From NCBI RefSeq assembly GCF_000016525.1, contig NC_009515.1:1390501-1454500 (forward strand): a DNA stretch of 64,000 nucleotides, written 5' to 3'. Source of the stretch: Methanobrevibacter smithii ATCC 35061. GTDB taxonomy: Archaea > Methanobacteriota > Methanobacteria > Methanobacteriales > Methanobacteriaceae. Both the position numbers and the translations under genes were made by a program. The notes beneath the pieces are model-generated. The model had not been told where the DNA came from. It searched no databases and saw nothing but the letters and a program-made list of their open reading frames with translations. Every line of letters starts with the position of its first letter. Within the stretch, counting starts at the first letter, position 1. This document shows positions 17,933 through 26,477 of the stretch, piece by piece.

Positions 17933-19225
17933 AATTAAGTCGGAATCGGACTGGTCCAACCATTCGTTTACGATTTTTACTGCACAATAATTTCCACACA
18001 TGGTACATGTGTCTTCTTCTTCAGGAGGTCTTTGGTCTCTTTTTGCACGTGCAGCTTCAGGGAACATTGCGCATGAGTATTGTGCTTCCCAGTCAAGTTT
18101 TTTACGAGCTTCAGCCATAGCTAAATCCTGTGAACCGTCGACTGCACCAGTTGCCAAGTCACCTGCATAAGCTCCAATTTTTGTTGCAATTACTCCTTCT
18201 TTTACATCATCAGGGTTTGGAAGAGCAAGGTGTTCTGCAGGAGTTACATAACAGATGAAATCTGCTCCTGCTTTTGCAGAAGATGCAGCACCAATTGCAG
18301 ATACGATGTGGTCGTAACCTGGTGCCACATCACATACAATAGGTCCGAGCATATAGAAAGGAGCGTTAGAACACATTTTCTTTTGAATCATAACATTTGT
18401 TGGGATTTCGTTAATTGGAATGTGTCCAGGTCCTTCAATCATACATTGCACTCCAGATTCACGGGATCTGTCGATTAGTTCTCCTAAAATGATCAATTCT
18501 TGGATTTGAGCCCTGTCTGTTGAATCGGCAATTGACCCTGCTCTCATACCGTTTGCAAGTGAAAGAACAACATCATGTTCCTTAGCAATCTCTAAAACAT
18601 AGTCAAAGTTTGAGTATAACGGATTTTCTTTTTCGTTTTCAACAATCCATCCGGACATAAATGATCCTCCACGGGATACAAGTCCGGTTACACGACCCTG
18701 TCTTTTGAGTCTGGTTAAAGTTTCAATGTTGATACTACTGTGAACAGCCATGAAGTCAATACCATCTTTTGCTTGTTTTTCAATGGTTTTGAATAAATCT
18801 TCTTCTTCCATGTAAACTACGGAGCCGTCCTTTCTAATTCTTTCAATAGCTGCCTGATAAACTGGTACTGAACCTACTGGTAATGGAGACATATCAAGAA
18901 CTCTTCTTCTAATTACATCTAAATCTCCACCAATACTTAATTCCATTAAACAGTCTGCACCATTATCAATTGCAATTTGTGCTTTTAGTACTTCTTCATC
19001 AAAGTCAACAATATCTGTTGAGGTTCCAACAGTTGCATTTACTTTTGTTCTAAGTCCTGCACCAATACCTGAAGCTTCAATATCTCTGTTTACATTAGAT
19101 GGAATTACTATTGTTCCGTTAGCTACTGATTTTAAAATGAATTCTTCAGAAACATTTTCCTTTGCAGCTACCTGTTTCATTTCATCAGTTAAAATACCTT
19201 TTTTTGCATCCATTATCTGTGTCAT
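17927..19225 (-). CDS. thiC: Phosphomethylpyrimidine synthase (ThiC)
   Basis: Radical-SAM enzyme that rearranges aminoimidazole ribotide to hydroxymethylpyrimidine phosphate for thiamine. The 432 residues lack the long N-terminal extension of many bacterial ThiC proteins. The C-terminal cluster motif CTMCGNYCA (CX2CX4C) binds the 4Fe-4S cluster, and [14 protein letters not shown] and [11 protein letters not shown] are core family blocks. No TPP riboswitch was recognised upstream. It is transcribed alone between two stop-overlapping terminators. Confidence 0.96.
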   Translation of the reverse strand: MTQIMDAKKGILTDEMKQVAAKENVSEEFILKSVANGTIVIPSNVNRDIEASGIGAGLRTKVNATVGTSTDIVDFDEEVLKAQIAIDNGADCLMELSIGGDLDVIRRRVLDMSPLPVGSVPVYQAAIERIRKDGSVVYMEEEDLFKTIEKQAKDGIDFMAVHSSINIETLTRLKRQGRVTGLVSRGGSFMSGWIVENEKENPLYSNFDYVLEIAKEHDVVLSLANGMRAGSIADSTDRAQIQELIILGELIDRSRESGVQCMIEGPGHIPINEIPTNVMIQKKMCSNAPFYMLGPIVCDVAPGYDHIVSAIGAASSAKAGADFICYVTPAEHLALPNPDDVKEGVIATKIGAYAGDLATGAVDGSQDLAMAEARKKLDWEAQYSCAMFPEAARAKRDQRPPEEEDTCTMCGNYCAVKIVNEWLDQSDSDLIK

Positions 19226-19384
19226 AGGTCATCACATTAATTTAGTCAAATGATTTTTAAAAATATCAAATAAGTTTTAAAAACTTATCATTTTTGGTTG
19301 ATACTACTCTATTTTTGTGTAATAGTATTTAAATTAATCTGATTGAGTTTAATTCAAAAAAAATTGATATATCTAAAGTTTATT

Positions 19385-19427
19385 TTAAAAAAAATAAGTA
19401 AAAAAGAGTGATTAATAAAATTCACTC
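19385..19427 (-). terminator. Terminator of the PfkB kinase gene, stop codon in the loop
   Basis: A 6-bp stem (19406-19411 with 19422-19427) has a 10-base loop that holds the stop codon (19412-19414). On the - strand CTCTTTTTTACTTATTTTTT follows. Confidence 0.65.
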
Positions 19428-20326
19428 ATTCTATCAAAGGCATCATCGAAAGTAGGCATGTTAGTTTGACATCCTTGTTCTTCTACAATAAAAGAGGATA
19501 CTGATGATGCAAATTTAGCAGATTGTTCAAGTGATTCTCCGTTTAAGAATCTTGATAAAAATCCTGCCCTGTAGGAGTCTCCTGCTCCAGTAGGATCCAC
19601 AGCTTCACGAACAATAGCATCAATTTTGATTTTTTCATTGTTTGAATAGATTTCACTCCCATTAGCTCCGCAGGTTTTTACAATAATTTTAGGACCGATT
19701 TCCCTTAATCCGTCTAAATCCACTTCTAATGATTCCAGTATTCTTCTAATTTCATGATGGTTTCCAAAAAGGATGGTAGTATTTGTAATAACGTCTCTTA
19801 ATTTGTCTGTATCGTACATTCCAAGATCCTGACCAGGGTCAAAAGAAACAAGTAAATCCTGTTTTTTTGCTTCTTCACTACATTTCCAGTTAAAGTGAGG
19901 ATCACCAGTAGCTAAATGAACAGCCTCTGCATTGGATATTGCTTGTGTAGGCACTTTACTTGATGCAAATTCTTTAGCAGCTCCCCAGTAGAAATAGCTA
20001 ATCTGGTCATCATTTTCATCAGTTAAAACAAATGCTGTAGGACTTGTTTCTCCAGGAACTATGATTAATGAATCAGTATTTACATCTAAACTTTCCATTA
20101 TTTCATAATAATTGGATTTTTTAAAGTCCCCACCTACTGCTGAAACTAATGATGTTTTTAAACCTAGTTTTGCTCCAACAAGTGCAACATTAGCTGCAGC
20201 ACCACCATTAAATGTCTTCATATCGTTTATTGGTGCTGAGAAATTAGCTTTAGGAAACTCTGGTACTCTAATGATATAATCAAGTGCAGAATGTCCGATA
20301 GATAGTAAATCTCTGTTTTTTGCCAT
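19412..20326 (-). CDS. PfkB (ribokinase) family sugar/nucleoside kinase
   Basis: Cytoplasmic ATP-dependent kinase of 304 residues. The substrate loop FNGGAAANVALVGAKLG is near residue 40, and the ATP/anion-hole motif DPTGAGDSYRAGF, with the catalytic Asp, is near residue 243. It resembles the archaeal nucleoside-kinase group (Methanocaldococcus MJ0406-like) more than phosphofructokinase, but the substrate cannot be fixed from sequence. The start has AAAAGGAGAAAAG upstream. Confidence 0.85.
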   Translation of the reverse strand: MAKNRDLLSIGHSALDYIIRVPEFPKANFSAPINDMKTFNGGAAANVALVGAKLGLKTSLVSAVGGDFKKSNYYEIMESLDVNTDSLIIVPGETSPTAFVLTDENDDQISYFYWGAAKEFASSKVPTQAISNAEAVHLATGDPHFNWKCSEEAKKQDLLVSFDPGQDLGMYDTDKLRDVITNTTILFGNHHEIRRILESLEVDLDGLREIGPKIIVKTCGANGSEIYSNNEKIKIDAIVREAVDPTGAGDSYRAGFLSRFLNGESLEQSAKFASSVSSFIVEEQGCQTNMPTFDDAFDRMSEFY

Positions 20327-20472
20327 GTTCTTTTCTCCTTTTTTGTTTGTCTATTTATTGTTTATTTTATGATTTTTAAAAAATTTTTGGTTGCTTTGGT
20401 ATAAATTTTTCAACAAAAATAACTTTTATATGTTTAATTAAATTTTTATTTCCTTAGGGCATTTGAAAACTT

Positions 20473-21342
20473 TTAATCAATAGGAATGAAACCCTGGTTT
20501 TTAATGGCTGTTTGTCCATCAGTTAACAGATATTCAATGAATTGGTCCAACTCTTCTTTTTCATCATTTACTTTTATTAAACTGATAACATGCCTTGTAT
20601 CGAACTTTAAAATGTCATTTCCTTTGAAATAACTGGCATTTAAAAAACTATATAAATTTTCAGAATTTCTGACTAATTTGAATGCATCAAATTGTGAATT
20701 TACATTTGATTTAATTTTATAATTGATGTCATAGTGTTCTAGAGTATTCCATGCAAGCCTTTGGGCAGAACCCTGAACATTTACAAAATTCAATCCTTCT
20801 AACTCATGTATACTTTTAATAGGTTTGGAATTGGGGCTGGCTATCAGTACCAGATAATCATAAGCTATTGGAATCATATTCAAATCCCGTTCAAAAGCTA
20901 TTAGTGGATCATCTAATGTTAATAAATCTACAACACCTCTTTTAGCCAGTTTAAAAGCATCTTCATCATTGCTGCTGTAAATGTTTGTATTGAATGTTGT
21001 ATCAATACTTTCTAAAAGCCCTGTACTGATATGGCCTCCGCAGATATTGATTTCAGAGGTTTTATCTATTTGGATTAAATATTTTTTATACTCTTCAAGC
21101 AATGCTTCGCCTTCAGGTGTTAATAAAGTACCATTTCCCTGTTTTTGAGTAATTTTAACTCCCAATTTGTCTTCAGCTTTAAGCAATCTTCTATTAAAAA
21201 CAGTATGTGAAATATTTAACTCTTTAGCTGATTTTCTCTGTGAACCTGTTTTAGCTAATGAATTTAGACTTTGATATAATTTATAGTCATAAATTTCACC
21301 ATTTATATCTAAATTGATGATACCTTTGCTTTTTAGTTTCAT
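20473..21342 (-). CDS. LysR/ModE-like regulator with a periplasmic-binding-protein-like domain
   Basis: Protein of 289 residues with an N-terminal winged helix-turn-helix (about 20-90). Its helix RKSAKELNISHTVFNRRL and LLTPEGEALLEEY resemble ModE and LysR. A substrate-binding-protein-like domain follows (about 95-285), of the type that senses small ligands such as oxyanions. Neighbours include fdhD and a Mo/W gene set, so molybdate or tungstate sensing is plausible but unproven. It is divergent from hxlB, sharing a 70-base promoter region. No ribosome site is visible, so the transcript may be leaderless. Confidence 0.75.
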   Translation of the reverse strand: MKLKSKGIINLDINGEIYDYKLYQSLNSLAKTGSQRKSAKELNISHTVFNRRLLKAEDKLGVKITQKQGNGTLLTPEGEALLEEYKKYLIQIDKTSEINICGGHISTGLLESIDTTFNTNIYSSNDEDAFKLAKRGVVDLLTLDDPLIAFERDLNMIPIAYDYLVLIASPNSKPIKSIHELEGLNFVNVQGSAQRLAWNTLEHYDINYKIKSNVNSQFDAFKLVRNSENLYSFLNASYFKGNDILKFDTRHVISLIKVNDEKEELDQFIEYLLTDGQTAIKNQGFIPID

Positions 21343-21415
21343 AATTAATTATATATAAAGCTGTAATCATAATTAATAATATTGTTTTGATAATATATTT
21401 TGGGAATTGGATAAG

Positions 21416-22006
21416 ATGGAATTGATGAAAACTTCAATTAAAGCTATTTTAGATAATATTGTTTGTGCTGAAGAATTTTTAGATGAAGATGCTATTAATG
21501 AATTTGAAGACATTATAATGAACTCAAAAAATGTTTTTGTAACTGGTGCAGGAAGGTCAGGTCTTGCAGCTAAAGCTTTTGCAATGAGATTAATGCATTT
21601 GGGAATTAGTTCTTATGTTGTTGGTGAAACTATTTCTCCAGCTATTTATGATGATGACTGTATTATAGCTATTTCCGGTTCTGGAGAAACCAACACTATT
21701 GTATCTGCAGCAAGAATCGCAAAAAATAGGGGTTCTAAAGTATTGGCTGTTACTTCATATCCTGAATCAACTCTTGGCCAATTGGCTGACGGTCATTTAC
21801 TTGTTAAAGGAAGGACTAAAAAAGAAGTGGATGATCAAAATTATATGAAACGTCAAATATACGGAAATTATACTTCTTTAACTCCTCTTGGAACTGCTTT
21901 TGAGTTAACTACATTAGTATTTTTAGATGCAATTGTTTCCGAATTAATGGAAAAAATGCATCAAACAGAAAGTGATTTAAAATCAAGACACACTGTTTTA
22001 GAGTAA
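21416..22006 (+). CDS. hxlB: 6-Phospho-3-hexuloisomerase
   Basis: SIS-domain isomerase that interconverts hexulose-6-phosphate and fructose-6-phosphate. In archaea lacking the oxidative pentose phosphate route it is used in reverse to make pentose phosphates. The 196-residue protein has the family blocks FVTGAGRSGLAAKAFAMRL, AISGSGETNT and TPLGTAFELT. The ATG at 21416 is preferred over a TTG at 21407, which has no spaced ribosome site. The partner hexulose-phosphate synthase is not in this window. It converges on fdhD; both stop codons are covered by one hairpin. Confidence 0.92.
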   Translation: MELMKTSIKAILDNIVCAEEFLDEDAINEFEDIIMNSKNVFVTGAGRSGLAAKAFAMRLMHLGISSYVVGETISPAIYDDDCIIAISGSGETNTIVSAARIAKNRGSKVLAVTSYPESTLGQLADGHLLVKGRTKKEVDDQNYMKRQIYGNYTSLTPLGTAFELTTLVFLDAIVSELMEKMHQTESDLKSRHTVLE

Positions 22007-22020
22007 TTTTAACTCTAAAA
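21996..22020. terminator. Bidirectional hairpin covering the hxlB and fdhD stop codons
   Basis: A 9-bp perfect stem (21996-22004 with 22012-22020) and a 7-base loop. The hxlB stop (22004-22006) begins in the left arm, and the fdhD stop (22015-22017, - strand) lies in the right arm. T-rich sequence follows on the + side. Confidence 0.7.
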
Positions 22021-22764
22021 TATTATTCTATTTTTATTATTGTAAACATTAAATCTTTGACCTCTTAAAAATCCAACAAGAGTTACATTTCCTTTTTTAG
22101 CTGTTTCACATCCTGAATATGCCGGAGCAGCATTTGATGCAAGTACCGGTATTCCGGATCTAACTATTTTTATTACCATGTCTGCAGGCATTCTGCCGCT
22201 GTAAATTACATAGCTGTTGCTTAAATCATAATTATGCAATATGCCATAGCCAATAACTTTATCTACTGCTACATGTCGACTTACATCTTCTTTTACAATG
22301 AAATTATTTTTATAAACAATTCCAGCTACATGTGTCCCTCCTGTGGCCTGCCAGATTTGAGCATTATTTTTCAGTTCTTCAATTCTGTTAATCAGTTCAT
22401 CAGCTTCAACCTGAAAATCAGAGCTTATCGGTTCAATTTCTTTTATTTTACTTCTCCAGCCTCCTGAAGAATCGGAACATAAAACTGTTTCTTTTGTTTT
22501 AAGAAGTTTATCATCAATTTCTACATTAATATGATTTTCATTGATTTCAATTTTTTCAATGTCATCTATGGATTTTACCATATTCTCATTAAATAAATAA
22601 CCTACAGCAAATTCTTCAAGTGAATCTTCAATTGCAGATAGGCTGCGGCTGATTTCATTGTTTATTGTTAATGTTATGGTAGAATCTTTAACGACTTTTT
22701 CTGTAACATAATTTATTTTTCCATTTTTATAATTTTGGGCTTTTTCTTCCATTATCTGTTTCAT
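22015..22764 (-). CDS. fdhD: Formate dehydrogenase sulfur-carrier protein FdhD
   Basis: FdhD passes sulfur to the Mo/W-bis-pterin cofactor of formate dehydrogenase before insertion. The 249-residue protein has the hallmark EDVSRHVAVDKVIGYG and the block SGIPVLASNAAPAYSGCE. The loop that in E. coli carries a CxxC pair here has a single cysteine, Cys96, in TVLCSDSSGGWR. The start follows AGGGGAATT. It is divergent from the FecBCD-type importer operon; fdhCAB lies 15 kb downstream. Confidence 0.93.
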   Translation of the reverse strand: MKQIMEEKAQNYKNGKINYVTEKVVKDSTITLTINNEISRSLSAIEDSLEEFAVGYLFNENMVKSIDDIEKIEINENHINVEIDDKLLKTKETVLCSDSSGGWRSKIKEIEPISSDFQVEADELINRIEELKNNAQIWQATGGTHVAGIVYKNNFIVKEDVSRHVAVDKVIGYGILHNYDLSNSYVIYSGRMPADMVIKIVRSGIPVLASNAAPAYSGCETAKKGNVTLVGFLRGQRFNVYNNKNRIIF

Positions 22765-22823
22765 ATAATTCCCCTTTAATTCATTATTTGATTTTTGAAT
22801 ATAAATAACTTAAAAGTTTTAGT

Positions 22824-22853
22824 AAATTATTTATCTCTTTAAGTAAATAATTT
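22824..22853. promoter_or_regulatory. Palindromic candidate operator between fdhD and the importer operon
   Basis: AAATTATTTA (22824-22833) and TAAATAATTT (22844-22853) form a perfect 10-bp inverted repeat with a 10-base spacer. It lies in the 133-base divergent promoter region, 45 bases before the importer start. Its symmetry and spacing suit a dimeric regulator such as the ModE/LysR-like protein at 20473, which is inference. AT-richness makes some palindromes expected by chance. Confidence 0.5.
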
Positions 22854-22897
22854 CATATCAATATATATTTTATTTGACTGAATGTTTAGTGATATTT

Positions 22898-23998
22898 ATG
22901 GAAAAGAAGAGTAAGATTATTATTTTAATTTTGGCTGTTTTAGTTATATGCGGAGTTGCTGCTCACTTATTTTTAACTCCTTCTACTGTAGAAACAGTGG
23001 GATCTAAAAATATAACTGATATGGTTGGAAGGACAGTACAAATACCTGCTTCTGTTGGTAATGTGGTAGCTACTAGTCCTCCAATGACTACTGTAATTTA
23101 TATGATTGCTCCGGAGAAGTTAACTGCAGTTAATTTCCAATGGACTGATGACGAACTTAAATACATCCCATCTCAATATGCCAGCCTTCCTGTTGTTGGA
23201 GGTTGGTATGGAACACAAGATGGTAGCTATGAAGAATTCATAGCATCTGAACCTGATATGGTTATTGAATCTATTGATGAGGGAGGAGATGGAGATTTAG
23301 CTACTGTTCAAGAACGTCAGAATAAATTTGGTGAAATTCCTGTTGTTGCAGTTAATGACACTACAGATGTTGAAAAAGTCGATGGATCAATAACTTTCAT
23401 TGGAGATGTTTTGGGAGCACAGGACAATGCTAAAAAATTAACAGATTTCAATGATAAATATTTGAATATCGTACATCAGAAATCCGGCCAGATTACTGAT
23501 AAGAAAACAGTATATTATGCTCAGGGTAATGACGGACTTCAAACAAATCCATCTAATTCAACTCATGGCCAATTAATTGATCTTGTTGGTGGAGAAAATG
23601 TGGCTAATTCTTTAGCTCAGGGAAATACTACTTCTGGTATTCAGGTATCTATGGAGCAGATTATTAAATGGAATCCTGATGTTATTATTACTACCAATCC
23701 TGATTTCTATGGAAAAGTATATGACAATCCGAACTGGGCAGGGATTACAGCAGTTAAAAATCATGATGTGTATTTATCACCGCAGTCTCCATTTAAATGG
23801 TTTGACAGGCCTGTCGGAGCAAACATGATTATTGGTGTTCCATGGACTGCAAAATGTATTTATCCTGAGGAGTATCAGGATATAGATATGATTTCCACTA
23901 CTCAGGAGTTTTACAGTGAGTTTTATCACTTTGATTTAAGTGATGAGCAAGCTAAACAGTTGTTGCTTGATTCAGGACTTAAGGAGTCAAACTTGTAA
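22898..23998 (+). CDS. ABC transporter substrate-binding protein, FecB/BtuF/MolA type
   Basis: Extracellular solute-binding protein of 366 residues (Peripla_BP_2). An N-terminal membrane anchor or signal (KIIILILAVLVICGVAAHLF) precedes the two-lobe domain beginning ITDMVGRTVQIP. The start at 22898 follows TTAGTGAT; the frame could extend 8 residues to 22874 without a ribosome site. Annotation by homology would say iron(III) or corrinoid. The operon also contains an FmdE-family gene and faces fdhD, so molybdate/tungstate (compare Haemophilus MolA) is a serious alternative. Confidence 0.87.
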   Translation: MEKKSKIIILILAVLVICGVAAHLFLTPSTVETVGSKNITDMVGRTVQIPASVGNVVATSPPMTTVIYMIAPEKLTAVNFQWTDDELKYIPSQYASLPVVGGWYGTQDGSYEEFIASEPDMVIESIDEGGDGDLATVQERQNKFGEIPVVAVNDTTDVEKVDGSITFIGDVLGAQDNAKKLTDFNDKYLNIVHQKSGQITDKKTVYYAQGNDGLQTNPSNSTHGQLIDLVGGENVANSLAQGNTTSGIQVSMEQIIKWNPDVIITTNPDFYGKVYDNPNWAGITAVKNHDVYLSPQSPFKWFDRPVGANMIIGVPWTAKCIYPEEYQDIDMISTTQEFYSEFYHFDLSDEQAKQLLLDSGLKESNL

Positions 23999-24007
23999 GG
24001 GATTTAT

Positions 24008-25021
24008 ATGAATGAGGAAAATAAGGAAATATTAAGTATTGTGCTTTTAGTTTTCCTTCCTATAATTCTTTTTTTTGCATCTTTTTTGATTGGAAGATAT
24101 CCGATTGACCCGGTTGATGTGATTAAAACTATATTGTGCCCTATATTTCCACAATTGGAAGTGTCTCAAACTATTACAACTATTGTATTTGAAATAAGAC
24201 TTCCACGTATTATTGGGGCATTTGTTGTAGGGGCAGCATTGGCTATGGCAGGTTCTGCGTTTCAGGGAATCTTTAAAAACCCGTTAGTATCTTCAGATTT
24301 GCTCGGAGTGTCTAACGGTGCAGGTTTTGGAGCGGCATTGGCTATTTTACTTTCAGGATTAAATGTTGTAACTCAAATATTCGCATTTGTATTTGGACTG
24401 ATTTCAGTATCAATTACATATTTGATTTCAAAATCTTATAAAAACGGTGGAATTTTAGTTTTAGTTTTATCTGGAGTAGCTATTTCAGCATTCTTTGGAG
24501 CATTAGTTTCAGCAGTTAAGTTTATAGCTGATCCTGATGATAAATTACCTGAAATTGTCTACTGGCTGATGGGAAGTCTGGCTTCTATTACTGTTGATAA
24601 ACTGATAATGATTTCAGTTCCGATAATCATTGGCGTTGTTGTTTTAATGTTGCTTAGATGGCGTATTAATCTATTGTCTATGGGTGATGAAGAAGCACAG
24701 GCTTTAGGTTTAAATCCTTCAAGAACCAGACTGGTTGTAATTGCAGCATGTACTTTACTTACTTCCGCGGCAGTTTCCATTAGCGGAATCATCGGATGGT
24801 TAGGTTTGGTTATTCCCCACATGACAAGAATGATTGTAGGTCCGGATAACAAGATTCTGATTCCTGCTTCTTTAAGTTTGGGAGCCAGTTTCTTACTTTT
24901 AATTGACAATATATCCAGAGCAGTAATTTCAATTGAAATACCTATAGGAATTTTAACAGCAGTTATCGGTGTTCCGATATTCTTGTATTTACTTAGAAAG
25001 GGGTATTCAGAATGGTCGTAG
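24008..25021 (+). CDS. ABC transporter permease, FecCD/BtuC/MolB type
   Basis: Membrane subunit of 337 residues with about ten hydrophobic helices and the FecCD signatures GSAFQGIFKNPLVSSDLLGV and ISGIIGWLGLVIPHMTR. It follows the binding protein by 9 bases with AAGGGATTT as ribosome site, and overlaps the ATPase start by 10 bases. Confidence 0.93.
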   Translation: MNEENKEILSIVLLVFLPIILFFASFLIGRYPIDPVDVIKTILCPIFPQLEVSQTITTIVFEIRLPRIIGAFVVGAALAMAGSAFQGIFKNPLVSSDLLGVSNGAGFGAALAILLSGLNVVTQIFAFVFGLISVSITYLISKSYKNGGILVLVLSGVAISAFFGALVSAVKFIADPDDKLPEIVYWLMGSLASITVDKLIMISVPIIIGVVVLMLLRWRINLLSMGDEEAQALGLNPSRTRLVVIAACTLLTSAAVSISGIIGWLGLVIPHMTRMIVGPDNKILIPASLSLGASFLLLIDNISRAVISIEIPIGILTAVIGVPIFLYLLRKGYSEWS

Positions 25022-25815
25022 AAGATAAAATATTGGAAGTTAACAATATATCCTTTTCTTATGAGGATAATTTAATATTTGAAAACATCAGTTTTTCTAT
25101 AAAAAGAGGAGATGTATTATGTATTCTTGGACCAAATGGGACAGGTAAAACAACTTTAATTAAATGTCTAAACGGGTTGCATGATATTGATTCCGGTGAA
25201 ATTTTAATTAATGGTGAAAATATTGAAACATTGTCCTTTTCTCAAATTTCTAAACATATTGGTTATATTCCACAATCACATGTTCCGTCGTTTCCATTTA
25301 CAGTTTTTGATGTTGTGCTGATGGGTAGAGCACCATATCTTAATTTAACTCAGTCTCCAAGAGCTGAAGATGAGAAAATAGCTATAAAATCATTAAAAAC
25401 ATTGGGGATATATGATTTAAAGGATAAAGAATATACTAATCTTAGTGGTGGTGAAAGGCAACTGGTATTTTTAGCCAGAGTACTTACACAGCAACCAGAT
25501 ATTTTAATATTGGATGAACCAACATCTCATTTGGATTTTGGTAATCAGATTAAACTTTTAGAAATTATTGATAGGCTGGCGGAAGCAGGTTTGTCAGTTA
25601 TAATGTCTTCACATTTTCCTGATCATGCATTTTTAAGCTCTACTAAAGTAGCTATTATGAAAAATAAAAAGTTCATTGATTTTGGAGCTCCTGGAGATGT
25701 AGTAACTGAAGACAACTTAAAAGAAGCTTACTCTATCGATGTTAAATTAATTGAATTAGATGAAAATAGAAAAGTTTGTGTACCTATGAAAACAAACTTA
25801 AAATTAGATATATAA
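25012..25815 (+). CDS. ABC transporter ATPase, FecE/BtuD/MolC type
   Basis: Cytoplasmic nucleotide-binding subunit of 267 residues: Walker A GPNGTGKTTL, Q-loop YIPQSH, signature LSGGERQ, Walker B ILILDEPTSHLD and H-loop SSHFPDH. The 10-base overlap with the permease gene and the 9-base gap to the FmdE gene show one operon. Confidence 0.95.
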   Translation: MVVEDKILEVNNISFSYEDNLIFENISFSIKRGDVLCILGPNGTGKTTLIKCLNGLHDIDSGEILINGENIETLSFSQISKHIGYIPQSHVPSFPFTVFDVVLMGRAPYLNLTQSPRAEDEKIAIKSLKTLGIYDLKDKEYTNLSGGERQLVFLARVLTQQPDILILDEPTSHLDFGNQIKLLEIIDRLAEAGLSVIMSSHFPDHAFLSSTKVAIMKNKKFIDFGAPGDVVTEDNLKEAYSIDVKLIELDENRKVCVPMKTNLKLDI

Positions 25816-25824
25816 GGTGATAAA

Positions 25825-26403
25825 ATGATGACTGAAGAAGACTATGATGAACAATTAGCAAAAGCAGGTGATTTCCACGGAGAAATATGTGGTGGAATAG
25901 CTATTGGAACTAAATTAGCCATGTATGGTTTAGATTTAATGGGGATGGAATTAAATCAAAGACACAAAAACTTAATTGTCTTTTTAGAAATCGACAGATG
26001 TATGGCTGATGCAGTTCAGGCTGTTACAAAATGTTCCATGGGTAAACGTTCATTAAAACAAATGTATTATGGTAAATTTGCAGTAACTTTCTATAATATG
26101 GATACTGGTGAAGCTTTAAGAGTATCTGATGCTGATGCAAATAAAAAAGATAAATCTCAGGAAACCAGAGAAGAAATGATTCACCGTTTCAGAGTCACTC
26201 CTCCTGAAGAGTTATTTAATGTAGAAAAAGTTAAAGTAGAATTAACTCCATCTCAAATGCCTGGTAAACCTCATACTTCTGCATGGTGTTCTGTCTGTGG
26301 TGAAAAAGTAACTGATGGACGTCATTTGGTAAGAGGCGGAAAACCTATCTGTATTTCATGTGCAGAAGGTTCTTACTATGAAGTAATTGAAGATGATGAA
26401 TAA
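25825..26403 (+). CDS. fmdE: FmdE family protein with C-terminal zinc finger
   Basis: Protein of 192 residues of the formylmethanofuran dehydrogenase subunit E family. The N-terminal domain has the family signature FHGEICGGIAIGTKLA (His and Cys metal ligands), EIDRCMADAVQ and VTKCSMGK. A treble-clef zinc finger follows, CSVCG with CISC, near residues 152-180. FmdE proteins accompany Mo-type formylmethanofuran dehydrogenase, but the exact role is unclear. Here it is the last gene of an ABC-importer operon, suggesting a link between metal supply and the enzyme. Start follows GGTGATAAA. Confidence 0.88.
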   Translation: MMTEEDYDEQLAKAGDFHGEICGGIAIGTKLAMYGLDLMGMELNQRHKNLIVFLEIDRCMADAVQAVTKCSMGKRSLKQMYYGKFAVTFYNMDTGEALRVSDADANKKDKSQETREEMIHRFRVTPPEELFNVEKVKVELTPSQMPGKPHTSAWCSVCGEKVTDGRHLVRGGKPICISCAEGSYYEVIEDDE

Positions 26404-26407
26404 TTAA

Positions 26408-26440
26408 GCCACATTTTGTGGCATTTTACTATTTTTTTTT
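26408..26440 (+). terminator. Terminator of the importer-fmdE operon
   Basis: A GCCACA/TGTGGC stem (26408-26413 with 26417-26422) closes a TTT loop, followed by ATTTTACTATTTTTTTTT. It lies 4 bases after the fmdE stop codon. Confidence 0.8.
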
Positions 26441-26477
26441 AAAATAAAAAAAGTTAGATAGTAAATAAGTACTATCT
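26440..26477 (-). terminator. Terminator of the first adhesin-like gene, overlapping its stop codon
   Basis: An 8-bp stem (26456-26463 with 26470-26477) and a 6-base loop include the first two bases of the stop codon (26476-26478). AACTTTTTTTATTTT follows on the - strand. Confidence 0.75.

Noticed and set aside
19226-19411. Possible TPP riboswitch upstream of thiC
   Set aside because: No conserved thi-box bases or multi-helix fold could be seen; the stretch is almost entirely A and T.
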